From Chitinophaga agri (GTDB taxonomy: Bacteria; Bacteroidota; Bacteroidia; Chitinophagales; Chitinophagaceae), in NCBI RefSeq assembly GCF_010093065.1, contig NZ_CP048113.1, positions 2,480,001-2,544,000 of the forward strand: a DNA stretch of 64,000 nt, written 5' to 3'. This document shows, one piece after another, positions 50,097 to 59,140 of this stretch. Each line of letters begins with the position of its first letter. Positions within the stretch are counted from its first letter, which is position 1. The translations under genes and the position numbers were made by a program. The notes under the pieces are model-generated. The model was not told the origin of the DNA, made no database searches, and was given only the letters and a program-made list of their open reading frames with translations.

Positions 50097-50660
50097 ATGG
50101 GACAAATCATTCAGTTCACCGGCCTTTCAGGTGCCGGCAAAACCACCCTGTCAGCAGCACTGCTGGAATGGGGACTACAACAAAATATTGCCATCAAGCT
50201 GATAGACGGAGACGTATACAGGCAAACGCTGTGTAAAGACCTGGGATTCAGTAAAGCTGACCGGCTGGAAAACGTAGCCCGGCTGGGGGCTTATGCGGCC
50301 TCTATTGCTGCGAACTATGACTTTGTCATCATTGCGGCTATCAATCCGTATGAAGAAGGCAGGAACAACCTCAGCGAAAAATACAATGCAGCTTTAATCT
50401 GGCTGACATGTGATATTGAGACACTGATCAGCAGAGATCCGAAGGGATTATACAAGAAGGCGTTACTACCAGATGGGCATCCAGACAAGATCCATAATCT
50501 GACCGGACTGAATGATACGTTTGAGATACCAGCCAGTCCGGACCTGATCATAGATACCGGCCTTACAGACAGTGCGCAGGCACTGGCGGCGGCCGTTCAA
50601 TTTCTTAGTCGACGGTTACACCGGCAGGACCCTGCGACACATAACCTTTCCCCCATTTAA
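50097..50660 (+). CDS. cysC: Adenylyl-sulfate kinase (APS kinase) making PAPS
   Basis: 187 residues. The Walker A GLSGAGKTTLSAAL, LIDGDVYRQTLCKDLGFS, ADRLENVARLG and the late RDPKGLYKKAL are textbook CysC. Where most CysC proteins have I-S-P (the phosphorylated serine region) this one has I-N-P (AAINPYEEGR), so a normally conserved Ser is replaced by Asn. It supplies PAPS to the neighbouring sulfotransferase. No sulfate adenylyltransferase is beside it. Its end overlaps the opposing gene by 56 bp. Confidence 0.85.
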   Translation: MGQIIQFTGLSGAGKTTLSAALLEWGLQQNIAIKLIDGDVYRQTLCKDLGFSKADRLENVARLGAYAASIAANYDFVIIAAINPYEEGRNNLSEKYNAALIWLTCDIETLISRDPKGLYKKALLPDGHPDKIHNLTGLNDTFEIPASPDLIIDTGLTDSAQALAAAVQFLSRRLHRQDPATHNLSPI

Positions 50661-51561
50661 AGACATAGCGCCTCACCAGGGTGAAAGTACCTTTCTTCCT
50701 GGTCTTCGCGTAAGGTTGTACTTCCTCCGGCAAACTCTCAATATCTCCGGCTACGTATGTTCCTTTCATCGTGACAATGATATCGCGGAAGAAACGTTTG
50801 TCACTTTCAGGAGCATTATAAGTACAGGTCCACGAAGACAGCTCTTCGTCATCGCCACCTTCCGTGCTTTCTGCACCATATACCGCAAGCACTTGCTTGT
50901 AGGTACCGCCAGTACCGGCAATCAGGAATAATGTAGTCCGGAATGGACCGCCACCCGGACCATTCTGCGATTGCAGCATAAAGGCGTACTGGTCATGGCC
51001 TATCAATACAGGTGCCGGTTTCGGGCATTGGGAAAAGGCGCCGTAGGCGCCTACAGCCGGCTGGAAGAACTTCAGGGACCATACCTTTCCCGATAATGAG
51101 AACTTTGCAATACCCAATGTGCCCCCCCTGAAACGAACGGTCTGCGCACCATCAGCATCGTACTCGGAATGATTAAAGGTGAGCATCTTGTATTGCGTAC
51201 CGGCGGAGTCTTTGTAACTGATCACATTAAGTAAACGAGTAGCGGTACCCGCCTCATAGGGGAAATTATACGGCTCATCCTCATTCGTATCATTATATCC
51301 TTTCGGCTTACAGGACTTACATTCCCAGTTGATCAGCTGATCCCTGTAGGTTGAAGAATGTTTAAGATCGTAGTATTTCCCGGGGAATAACTTTTGCAAC
51401 GTTTTTATACCATCAAACGGATCAGGCACTTCCAGCACACGGGTGGGGGACAACATGGTATCCGGGATGTTCTTCAGTTCCAGTTCTCCGTCCTGGGCGA
51501 AGCAGCTCATTACAAGGGCGAGGCTGCAACATAGGCTAATGATTAATCGCTTCATAGTCAT
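50605..51561 (-). CDS. Secreted protein of unknown function, 318 aa
   Basis: A signal peptide (MKRLIISLCCSLALVMSCFAQ) opens the chain; the mature protein is strand-rich with several cysteines (INWECKSCKPKGY). A CCC-SLALVMSC-type region could also be read as a lipoprotein box, but no good lipobox follows. No recognised family. Its 3' end overlaps the APS-kinase gene by 56 bp in convergent orientation, which is unusually long for real genes, so one of the two ends may be shorter in life. Confidence 0.55.
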   Translation of the reverse strand: MTMKRLIISLCCSLALVMSCFAQDGELELKNIPDTMLSPTRVLEVPDPFDGIKTLQKLFPGKYYDLKHSSTYRDQLINWECKSCKPKGYNDTNEDEPYNFPYEAGTATRLLNVISYKDSAGTQYKMLTFNHSEYDADGAQTVRFRGGTLGIAKFSLSGKVWSLKFFQPAVGAYGAFSQCPKPAPVLIGHDQYAFMLQSQNGPGGGPFRTTLFLIAGTGGTYKQVLAVYGAESTEGGDDEELSSWTCTYNAPESDKRFFRDIIVTMKGTYVAGDIESLPEEVQPYAKTRKKGTFTLVRRYVFKWGKGYVSQGPAGVTVD

Positions 51562-51869
51562 ATAAAAGTGGGCGTAAAGGTAATCGTTTATGCGTGATCC
51601 TGTGCTCCCTGAAAACTGTGATTTACATCTTTAGCGCTACGCAAGGCCGGGACTGTAATCCAGGGCGAACGATCAGGCAAAAAGAATAGCGCGGTCTTTT
51701 TTCATATGATAAGGGCTAATGTTGTGCCGCTGAAGGTACAGAAACTACGGGTCTCTGCCCGGCACAGGCTGGCGATATACTAAAAAGTACTGATTTGCTG
51801 CGGATGATGTGAATTTTTAGTATATTGAAATTACTTACAGCAGACTGACTAACAAACAATTCCACAATT

Positions 51870-51986
51870 ATGCATTCCACAACAGCGAACGCGCACGTTC
51901 AACAACAGCGGATGGCCCGCAAAATCTGGATCGAAGTGGCATTAACAGCTATCCTTGCAGTAGCGGCGGTATTGCTGACGCTTTAA
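51870..51986 (+). CDS. Small single-pass membrane peptide, 38 aa
   Basis: Reads MHSTTANAHVQQQRMARKIW then IEVALTAILAVAAVLLTL and stop: a polar N-terminus, a short basic stretch and one hydrophobic helix at the C-terminus. Such tiny membrane peptides are easily missed by gene finders. It lies between the 318-residue gene and the AraC gene; no other supports are seen. Confidence 0.35.
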   Translation: MHSTTANAHVQQQRMARKIWIEVALTAILAVAAVLLTL

Positions 51987-51996
51987 CCATTAAGAC

Positions 51997-52872
51997 TCAG
52001 TAACGAAAGCTTTTCCTGAACTCCTCCGGTGTTTGTCCGGTGTATTTCTTATAAAATTTCGTGAAATAGGAGTTATCAGCAAAACCCAGCTGGTAGGCAA
52101 TCTCCGTGATCGTAGAATCCTTGTTTACCAGCAGGCGTTTAGCCTCCAGGATGATCCTGTTACGGATCAGCTCACCCGCGGAGGCCCCCAGGGTGCTTGT
52201 ACATAGCGCATTCAAATGATTGGGGGTAATGAACAGTAGTTCTGCATAATCCTTCGGCAACTTCAGTGTCGTATAATTCTTCTCTATCAGTTTCTGAAAA
52301 TTCTTCAGCAGTATATAATTGTACGTATTGGTCTGTACGGGCGATCGCTCAAAACTGACACGTCCGATCCGGATGAACAACTGCAGCATCAGTACCTGGA
52401 TCATATCGACAGAGAGGCGGGCCCGCTGTTCACGCTCCGAGATCAGGTCCTCGAAGATCGCGGTCACCGGTCCATGCAGGCTTTCGGGAAGATCTATCAC
52501 AGATTCCTCCACATCTCCGCTGAAAAAGGGAAACTGTTCCAGGTAATCCGGCTTTTGCAACAGCGACTGAAGAAAGCTCACAGAGAAATTGATGATATAC
52601 CCGTCTACTTCCCCTTCAAACTGCCATCCATGTACCTGTCCGGGGATCATGAAATAGATCTGGTAAGGCTTTACTGTAAATGTTTTAAAGTCGATGGTAT
52701 GTGTCCCCGCTCCTTTTGTAAAAAGCGTGACGTGATAGAAGTTATGCTTATGCGCTTCGCGCAGATTCTCATGTACACTCAGGTAAGGCGCGAACCTGCT
52801 GATCTGTATATCATCATCTTTGTATCCGGTTAGCGTACCCACGTCGTACACCGGAAAGGCCTTTTTCACCAT
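51997..52872 (-). CDS. AraC-family transcriptional regulator
   Basis: 291 residues. An N-terminal cupin-like ligand-binding domain (about 20-160: HKHNFYHVTLFTKGAGTHTID with a metal/ligand-type His, YQIYFMIPGQVHGWQ) is joined to a C-terminal double HTH (about 190-290) with ITEIAYQLGFADNSYFTKFYKKYTGQTPEEFRK, the AraC family signature. It probably regulates a small-molecule response; its target cannot be told. Stop is 11 bp past the small membrane peptide frame. Confidence 0.88.
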   Translation of the reverse strand: MVKKAFPVYDVGTLTGYKDDDIQISRFAPYLSVHENLREAHKHNFYHVTLFTKGAGTHTIDFKTFTVKPYQIYFMIPGQVHGWQFEGEVDGYIINFSVSFLQSLLQKPDYLEQFPFFSGDVEESVIDLPESLHGPVTAIFEDLISEREQRARLSVDMIQVLMLQLFIRIGRVSFERSPVQTNTYNYILLKNFQKLIEKNYTTLKLPKDYAELLFITPNHLNALCTSTLGASAGELIRNRIILEAKRLLVNKDSTITEIAYQLGFADNSYFTKFYKKYTGQTPEEFRKSFRY

Positions 52873-53132
52873 GCTGATTCACTTGAAATAAGTGGATATT
52901 GTTTATTGCGTCGCTGGCAGCAACGGCAGGCGAAATTAATCAATTCATTGGGGAAGTGGGTAATGACAGGAGGAGAATAACAATATCAGGAAGACAGCAC
53001 CAGCATGGAGAGACAGGCCGCCGGAGTATGCCTTGTCACTATACTGGTGAGTAGTTGTGTGGGGCATACCCTGGTTAGCACCATCTATATCAGGACCGGC
53101 AGGAACGGGTAAAACCTACCGGGTAATATCAA

Positions 53133-53627
53133 TTAATAATCGAAGTATTCTACCTCGCCGCTCATGTAGAGGTAAGCTTCAGCTTTACGTCTTCGGGTCA
53201 GACCGTCCAGCACCTTGCCACCTGACATGTTCCATTTCAGAAATTCTATTACAACGGAAGGATCTTTGGGGTCGGCCTTCACCACTTTCAGCAGGGTACT
53301 GTCACCCAGCCCTTCAGCGATACCGTTCTTATTCATATCGCTACCTACATTGTACGCAAAACAAACCAGGGCATCGAACTGCTGTTGTTTCAGTTTTATA
53401 CCGGCAGTCAGTTTATTAACATCGGCTACGAAGCCTTTTTTAATATTTGCGAACAGCGTGTCAGCGCGTTGCTGTGTGATCACATCTCCTTTTTTAACTG
53501 CTTTTCCGTCTTCGTAAACAGTGTTACCCCAGCCGATAGTCCAAACACCTTTACTGTCCTGGTATGAGGTCAGACGGCATTTCTCGAAATGTTTAATGAG
53601 CTTTTCACCTTGTGCGCCTAATTCCAT
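53133..53627 (-). CDS. GH24 (T4-type) lysozyme
   Basis: 164 residues with no signal peptide. The catalytic triad of T4 lysozyme is spaced exactly: E15, D24 and T30 (E-8-D-5-T in HFEKCRLTSYQDSKGVWTIG). FAYNVGSD and LTRRRKAEAYLY are the other family motifs. In phages such proteins open the cell wall for lysis; in a bacterial genome it may be a domesticated prophage gene or a T6SS-type effector, but there are no phage genes around and the protein lacks a signal for export by Sec. Its upstream region is AT-rich. Confidence 0.85.
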   Translation of the reverse strand: MELGAQGEKLIKHFEKCRLTSYQDSKGVWTIGWGNTVYEDGKAVKKGDVITQQRADTLFANIKKGFVADVNKLTAGIKLKQQQFDALVCFAYNVGSDMNKNGIAEGLGDSTLLKVVKADPKDPSVVIEFLKWNMSGGKVLDGLTRRRKAEAYLYMSGEVEYFDY

Positions 53628-54206
53628 AGTTTGAGATTAAAATATTATAAATGTGAGGCGCTAAAGATATAATAATATTATTATTTATCAAGAATAAGAG
53701 TATCACAGACTCTATATATTATCGAATATCCGCATTCTTTATCCTGCCCATAATTATGGTGCAGGTCTTTTTAGACTGTGATGAATCGTAACACGTAGCA
53801 CTTTTGTCCTGAATGCCCCCTGAAGGGACTTTCTTATAGTCTGATATAACAAGCGACGAACTAGCGACGAACTAGCGACGGCCAAACAATGTGTTAAACA
53901 GTGGTTCGAAAATGCCCGCTGGAAACTCTTTTTATAGCCGTCACTCTTTTTCAGATGCGGTATAATAGTAGATGTGTACCTGCTCATGAAAAGACTGGTG
54001 CACTTCTATGCTGATTATGAGGATCATATAATCCGGGCTTGTCATATTATTTTTTAAAATAAGGGCGGCAGATTTCACCGTGGCAACACTTTTTTTTGTA
54101 GACTTGTGGTAAGATTCAGGGACAAACTTTTCAGCACCACCCCAATAGAAAATCTGTCAATTAGCTATCAAAGTTTACTATTTATATCCTCTTATTTCTC
54201 TGTACT
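53628..54206. other. Intergenic region with repeat, no gene seen
   Basis: Nearly 580 bp between divergent genes with no credible coding frame. It contains copy 2 of the CTAGCGACGAA repeat at 53850-53886. The promoters for the lysozyme gene and the histidine kinase gene must lie here. Confidence 0.5.
53850..53886 (+). repeat. CTAGCGACGAA tandem repeat, copy 2
   Basis: 37 bases matching 3501-3537 at 35 positions in the same orientation, again ending GACGGCCAAA. Confidence 0.7.
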
Positions 54207-55079
54207 ATGAGCGAGGAACTGTTGATGCAACTAATCCCCTCAGTACCGGCCAATCCGGAACTGGCGATCGTATTTCCATTACAGCTTACCTACCCAGTAA
54301 GCAGCTATGTGTTATCAAATGGTATTTTACCTGCCACCTGTTGCGGGATCGTCGTGTTATGGATCGTTGTTATGATAAAGCGGCTGGATGTTTATGCAAA
54401 GCGTCAACATGAATTGTTACTGCAACTGGAGCAGCAGCAGGCGATGATGGCTACCCAGGAAGTCAATATCCAGGAAGCGGAGCGAAAAAGGATTGCCGAA
54501 GATATACATGATGAGATCGGAAGCAACCTGGCCGCCATCCGGGTCAATCTGCAAAGTCTGCATTACCGGACCGCACAGGATGAACAGCAGGCGGGTTATC
54601 TGTTACGGCTGATAGATCAGACCAGTGTGAATGTGAGAAGAGCCGCCCACAACCTGATTCCTCCTCACTTCGGACATGTGCCACTTACAGATATCCTCCA
54701 GTCCTATTTTGGTTTGCTGAACTCACCCGAAGTCGTTTTTCATTTCTGTGCCAATAAATACCAGCCCTGTTTTAATCCCAGGCAGGAACTGTTACTCTAC
54801 CGGATTGTCATGGAGCTTACCACAAACATTATCAGACACGCAAAAGCATCGGCAGCCACTGTTCAGCTGCTTTATTATCCTGACTATCTGGAAATACTGG
54901 TAGAAGACGATGGGATCGGTCTGCCGGCCTTTACCAGCAGTTCAACAGGGATCGGTCTTGCCGGCGTAAAAACCAGGGTCGGATCCCTGGGAGGAAATCT
55001 GCACATTGATTCAGGCATTTCAGGTACAACCTTTATCATTCATATTCCCGTAATTCCACAACATGCAGCCTCCTGTTAA
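54207..55079 (+). CDS. NarX/DesK-type sensor histidine kinase
   Basis: 290 residues. One hydrophobic segment (about 40-58) anchors it; there is no large periplasmic sensor. The HisKA_3 dimerisation helix carries the phospho-acceptor His101 in RIAEDIHDEIGSNLAAIR. The ATPase part shows LYRIVMELTTNIIRHAKA (N box), VEDDGIGLP and GIGLAGVKTRVGSLGG (G boxes). It phosphorylates the response regulator encoded by the next gene, overlapped by 17 bases. The signal is unknown. Confidence 0.88.
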   Translation: MSEELLMQLIPSVPANPELAIVFPLQLTYPVSSYVLSNGILPATCCGIVVLWIVVMIKRLDVYAKRQHELLLQLEQQQAMMATQEVNIQEAERKRIAEDIHDEIGSNLAAIRVNLQSLHYRTAQDEQQAGYLLRLIDQTSVNVRRAAHNLIPPHFGHVPLTDILQSYFGLLNSPEVVFHFCANKYQPCFNPRQELLLYRIVMELTTNIIRHAKASAATVQLLYYPDYLEILVEDDGIGLPAFTSSSTGIGLAGVKTRVGSLGGNLHIDSGISGTTFIIHIPVIPQHAASC

Positions 55080-55683
55080 TATCGTCCTTGCAGACGATCA
55101 AACCCTTTTTGCAGATGGCATCCGCTCACTGCTGGAACAGGTACCCAACATTACCGTACAGGGCATCGCTCCGAACGGTCAGGTACTAATAGAGATGTTA
55201 CAGCAGCTTCACCCCGATCTTGCCATTCTGGACATCAATATGCCAATACTCAACGGACTGGAAGCTATGAAGCAGATCCGGCAGGAAATGCCGAAGATCC
55301 GGACTATCATTCTCTCCAGTTACAATGATCCTCACCTGGTATCGCTGGCCCATAGTTATGGAGCGAACGGGTACCTGGTGAAGACGTGTGATAAATATGA
55401 ACTATTACAGAGCATCGGCCAGGTGTCGAGGGGAGAGAACTGTTTTCCGAAAATGAGCCGGATGCAGGAACCGGAACCGCCACCTTTCCGGGAATTCAAC
55501 CTCACCCGGCGAGAAAAGGAGATATTACAGCTTATTAATCAGCAACTTACTAATCAGCAAATCGCTACGCATCTTTATCTGAGCATTTACACGGTCGAAA
55601 CACACCGGAAAAATATTATGCAGAAATTGCAACTGAAGAGTCCCGCTGCCCTCACCCGTTTCCTGCTTGAAAAAGGGCTGTAA
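55063..55683 (+). CDS. NarL/FixJ-type response regulator
   Basis: 206 residues. Receiver domain (about 5-120) with acidic pair DD11-12, phospho-acceptor Asp57 in LAILDINMP, Ser/Thr and Lys in LSSYND and VKTCDKY. The C-terminal LuxR-type HTH (about 140-205) reads FNLTRREKEILQLINQQLTN, IATHLYLSIYTVETHRKNI, and QLKSPAALTRFLLE. Partner of the overlapping histidine kinase. Target genes unknown. Confidence 0.9.
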   Translation: MQPPVNIVLADDQTLFADGIRSLLEQVPNITVQGIAPNGQVLIEMLQQLHPDLAILDINMPILNGLEAMKQIRQEMPKIRTIILSSYNDPHLVSLAHSYGANGYLVKTCDKYELLQSIGQVSRGENCFPKMSRMQEPEPPPFREFNLTRREKEILQLINQQLTNQQIATHLYLSIYTVETHRKNIMQKLQLKSPAALTRFLLEKGL

Positions 55684-55736
55684 CCAGTAGCCATCCTACC
55701 TATCATGCCATTCTGTCATTTTCGGATTTAATTGCT

Positions 55737-55744
55737 TAGTTTTG
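55737..55744 (+). promoter_or_regulatory. Bacteroidota -7 box candidate upstream of miaB
   Basis: TAGTTTTG fits the Bacteroidota TANNTTTG consensus, 25 bp upstream of the miaB start codon. A TTCTG about 21 bp further upstream is a weak partner for the -33 TTTG. Confidence 0.4.
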
Positions 55745-55768
55745 CTATCCTAAAATTACTAGAAAAGG

Positions 55769-57190
55769 ATGCTGGAACAGGTTACAAAAGTGCATGACGA
55801 AAGTCGCCAGGGCGAGGCTTACTTGCCAGTGGCCGAAGAATCACAGACTTATACAAAGAAATTCTATATAGAGAGTTATGGTTGCCAGATGAACTTCAAC
55901 GATAGTGAGATCGTGGCATCCATCCTGAAAGAAGAGGGATTTGGTCCTACCCGTAATGTGGAGGAAGCGAGTCTGGTATTGCTGAATACGTGCTCTATCC
56001 GCGAGAAAGCGGAAACGACCGTACGCAGACGTTTAAATGAGTTCCGCGCCATCAAGCAGCGTAACCCGGAACTCCTGGTAGGCGTGCTTGGTTGTATGGC
56101 GGAACGACTGAAGGCCAAACTGCTGGACGAAGAGAAACTGGTGGATATGGTCGTCGGCCCTGATGCCTACAGGACCCTGCCCGCCCTCATTGAAGAAGCA
56201 GAAACAGGTCAGAAAGCCGTAAACGTACTGCTCAGCCGTGAAGAGACCTATGGCGATATCGCACCGGTAAGACTGGACAGCAATGGGGTTACTGCTTTCG
56301 TGTCGATCATGCGTGGCTGTAACAACATGTGTTCCTTCTGTGTAGTACCGTTTACACGCGGACGTGAACGTAGCAGGGACAAAGCATCCATTCTACAGGA
56401 AGCGACCGATATGTTCAACAGAGGCTACCGTGAGGTTACCCTGCTGGGCCAGAACGTAGATTCCTACTACTGGGTCAATCCGGAAGATAATAATGACATT
56501 ACCACCTTCGCTAACCTGCTGGAAGCCGTAGCACTGATCAGCCCACTGCTCAGAGTACGTTTCAGTACATCTCATCCGAAAGATATTACCGATGAGGTAT
56601 TGTTCACCATGGCGAAATACGAGAACATCTGTAAGTACATCCACCTGCCTATGCAGAGCGGAAGTACACGTATCCTGCAACTGATGAACCGTACCTACAC
56701 CAGGGAATGGTATATGAAAAAAGTAGACCGCATCCGCGAGGTACTGCCTGGCTGTGCATTATCTACTGACGTGATCACCGGTTTCTGTACAGAAACAGAG
56801 GAAGACCACCAGGATACCATGACCCTCATGGACTATGCCCGTTACGACCTGGCCTACATGTTCTTCTACTCTGAACGTCCGGGTACACTGGCTGCACGCC
56901 GTTACCAGGATGACGTACCAGAGGAAGTGAAGAAACGCAGACTGTCGGAAGTAGTGGAACTCCATCGCGGACAAACGCTCAGGAGTATGCAGCAGGATGT
57001 TGGTAAAACGTTTAAAGTACTGATTGAAGGCGTATCCAAACGTTCAGAGGAGCACCTCTTCGGCAGAACAGATCATAACAAAGTAGTGGTATTCCCGAAA
57101 GAGGATTTCCGCAAGGGTGAGTATGTATGGGTGAAGGTAGATGATTGTACTTCCGGCACATTACTGGGAACTTCGACAGGAAGAGCATAA
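55769..57190 (+). CDS. miaB: tRNA-2-methylthio-N6-isopentenyladenosine synthase
   Basis: 473 residues, standard MiaB length. The N-terminal methylthiotransferase domain holds three cluster Cys ([13 protein letters not shown] with Cys39, [23 protein letters not shown]), the radical-SAM domain shows [23 protein letters not shown], and a TRAM domain ends the chain ([27 protein letters not shown]). It adds a methylthio group to isopentenyl-A37 of tRNAs. It lies upstream of the sigma-54 regulator gene, as in other Bacteroidota. Confidence 0.95.
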   Translation: MLEQVTKVHDESRQGEAYLPVAEESQTYTKKFYIESYGCQMNFNDSEIVASILKEEGFGPTRNVEEASLVLLNTCSIREKAETTVRRRLNEFRAIKQRNPELLVGVLGCMAERLKAKLLDEEKLVDMVVGPDAYRTLPALIEEAETGQKAVNVLLSREETYGDIAPVRLDSNGVTAFVSIMRGCNNMCSFCVVPFTRGRERSRDKASILQEATDMFNRGYREVTLLGQNVDSYYWVNPEDNNDITTFANLLEAVALISPLLRVRFSTSHPKDITDEVLFTMAKYENICKYIHLPMQSGSTRILQLMNRTYTREWYMKKVDRIREVLPGCALSTDVITGFCTETEEDHQDTMTLMDYARYDLAYMFFYSERPGTLAARRYQDDVPEEVKKRRLSEVVELHRGQTLRSMQQDVGKTFKVLIEGVSKRSEEHLFGRTDHNKVVVFPKEDFRKGEYVWVKVDDCTSGTLLGTSTGRA

Positions 57191-57262
57191 AAGACAAATT
57201 AATTGGATCACAGCACTATTTACAGTGCCTGACGGCCTGTAAGTGGGTAAATTGAGGATGAT

Positions 57263-58522
57263 ATGGATAATAACATACAGTCCATTAAAAACAGGTTTGG
57301 CATTATAGGTAACTCGACTGCATTGAATTATGCATTGCAGGTAGCAGCACAGGTGTCTAATACGGACCTTACTGTGCTGATAGTCGGGGAAAGCGGCGTT
57401 GGTAAAGAAGCGTTTTCAAATGTTATCCATTCACTAAGTGCCCGTAAACACAATCCATTTATTGCCGTCAACTGCGGCGCTATCCCGGAGGGAACGATCG
57501 ATTCGGAGCTGTTCGGACATGAAAAAGGTTCCTTCACCGGCGCGGTAGACAGCCGTAAAGGATACTTTGAAACAGTGAACGGTGGTACCATCTTCCTCGA
57601 TGAGATCGGGGAAATGCCACTGGGTACGCAGGCCCGCCTGCTGCGCGTACTGGAAACAGGAGAGTTTATCAGGGTAGGTTCTTCCAAAGTGCAGAAAACA
57701 GACGTACGGGTGGTGGCAGCGACCAACAGGGACCTGCTCGATCATACCCAGGCGGGTAAGTTCAGGGAAGATCTTTATTACCGTCTGAATACAGTGCCGA
57801 TCAGGGTACCCGCCCTGAGAGACAGGAAAGAGGATATTCCGCTGCTGTTCCGTAAATTCTGTGTTGACTTTTCAGAGCGTTATAAGACACCGGCGATCCA
57901 GCTGGATGACGAAGCACGTAACATTCTTGTGAATTATCCATGGAGAGGTAATGTACGTGAGCTGAAGAATATGGCAGAACAGATCTCTGTGCTGACCCAG
58001 GACAAACTCGTCAATGCACACGAACTGAGAAGGTTCCTGCCAGAGGTGACGGAAGCCTCCAGACTGCCTATGATCGCGGCACCAGCAGCTAAAAGTAACG
58101 GCGACTTTGCCAACGAGAGAGATATTCTGTACAAGCTGTTCTTTGACATGAAGAAAGACGTGACAGAACTGAAAAAGATGTTCTTCGACATCCTGCAGAA
58201 CCCTGCTGTCGCACATGCCGGCAATTTCCAGGATAATCACGTATTACACAGCTTCCATCCGCAGCAGGAAGTAACAACAGCAGCAGTATCGGTACCAACC
58301 GCTATTTCATCGCCGCAGCCGATCATTTTACAACAGGATAATAACAAGATAGATCACCACGAAGAGGTGGAAGAAACATTATCCATTGCCGACAAAGAGA
58401 AGGAACTGATCGTCAAAGCCCTGAAAAAACATAAGGGCAAAAGGAAAGATGCAGCACTGGACCTCGGTATCTCCGAAAGAACGCTGTATAGAAAATTGAA
58501 AGAATACAACATTAATGAATAA
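57263..58522 (+). CDS. Sigma-54-dependent transcriptional activator without receiver domain
   Basis: 419 residues. The AAA+ domain carries the Walker A GESGVGKE (42-49), the loop GSFTGA (89-94, the sigma-54 contact), GGTIFLDEIGEMP and the Arg-finger/GRED-like region VRVVAATNRDL. A long central insertion (about 260-370) precedes a Fis-type HTH at the C-terminus (KALKKHKGKRKDAALDLGIS, RTLYRKLKEY). There is no N-terminal receiver, so activity is likely set by levels or another protein. Neighbouring order with lptE and secG is typical of the phylum. Confidence 0.88.
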   Translation: MDNNIQSIKNRFGIIGNSTALNYALQVAAQVSNTDLTVLIVGESGVGKEAFSNVIHSLSARKHNPFIAVNCGAIPEGTIDSELFGHEKGSFTGAVDSRKGYFETVNGGTIFLDEIGEMPLGTQARLLRVLETGEFIRVGSSKVQKTDVRVVAATNRDLLDHTQAGKFREDLYYRLNTVPIRVPALRDRKEDIPLLFRKFCVDFSERYKTPAIQLDDEARNILVNYPWRGNVRELKNMAEQISVLTQDKLVNAHELRRFLPEVTEASRLPMIAAPAAKSNGDFANERDILYKLFFDMKKDVTELKKMFFDILQNPAVAHAGNFQDNHVLHSFHPQQEVTTAAVSVPTAISSPQPIILQQDNNKIDHHEEVEETLSIADKEKELIVKALKKHKGKRKDAALDLGISERTLYRKLKEYNINE

Positions 58523-58531
58523 AGTGGTTGT

Positions 58532-58556
58532 CTGCCGGGCATACCTTTCCCGGCAG
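58532..58556 (+). terminator. Hairpin after the sigma-54 activator gene, weak terminator
   Basis: CTGCCGGG with CCCGGCAG closes on ATACCTTT; only a short pyrimidine run follows. It may slow transcription between the two genes rather than end it. Confidence 0.4.
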
Positions 58557-58576
58557 GCAGCCTTAATACAAGCACG

Positions 58577-59092
58577 ATGATCAGATTACTTCAGGGAATA
58601 GTTACCATCAGCTTATTACTGGTACTGGGAGGATGTTCTGTTAAATACTCCGCTACCGGTGCGAGTATCGAACCAGGCGCCAAAACAGTGAATGTTCGTT
58701 TCATTGAGAACAGGGCACCTATCACCAATCCGACTATGAGCCAGAACCTGACAGAACGTTTACGTACGAAGGTACAGGCACAGACCAAACTGGTACAGAT
58801 CAATGAGGAAGGAGCAGATTACGAGTTCAAGGGAGCAGTGACCAGTTATTCCTTCAGCAATGCCGCGGTAACGAATGTTGACCAGGCAGCTACTTCCAGG
58901 CTGACGGTGACGGTTAACATCACATTTGTTAAAAGAATAGGCGACAAAAAAGGTTATACGCAAGCATTTACCCGTTCGGCTGACTTCTCGGCTTCCCAGC
59001 TGCCAAGTGCAGTAGAAAACGGGCTGCTGGAGAATACTATTCTGCCGCAGATCGTAGATGATATTTTCAACAAAGCGTTTGCTAACTGGTAA
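58577..59092 (+). CDS. lptE: LptE-like LPS-assembly lipoprotein
   Basis: 171 residues with a lipoprotein signal (LLLVLGGCSVKY, lipobox GGC). After it come ATGASIEPGAKTVNVRFIEN, NLTERLRTKVQAQT and DYEFKGAVTSYSF, the layout of LptE/YhaO-type proteins, ending FNKAFANW. LptE plugs the LptD barrel that delivers lipopolysaccharide to the outer leaflet. Position between the sigma-54 activator and secG agrees with other Bacteroidota. Family assignment rests on context and pattern rather than a strong motif. Confidence 0.8.
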   Translation: MIRLLQGIVTISLLLVLGGCSVKYSATGASIEPGAKTVNVRFIENRAPITNPTMSQNLTERLRTKVQAQTKLVQINEEGADYEFKGAVTSYSFSNAAVTNVDQAATSRLTVTVNITFVKRIGDKKGYTQAFTRSADFSASQLPSAVENGLLENTILPQIVDDIFNKAFANW

Positions 59093-59140
59093 GTATTACA
59101 AAAACTTTCGTATTTAACTTTTTTTCATATTTTAGCAGAT

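Noticed and set aside
54207..55683. CRISPR or toxin-antitoxin signals anywhere in the window
   Set aside because: No regularly spaced short repeats and no recognisable toxin/antitoxin pair, apart from the unproven SecB fragment and small proteins on the element.
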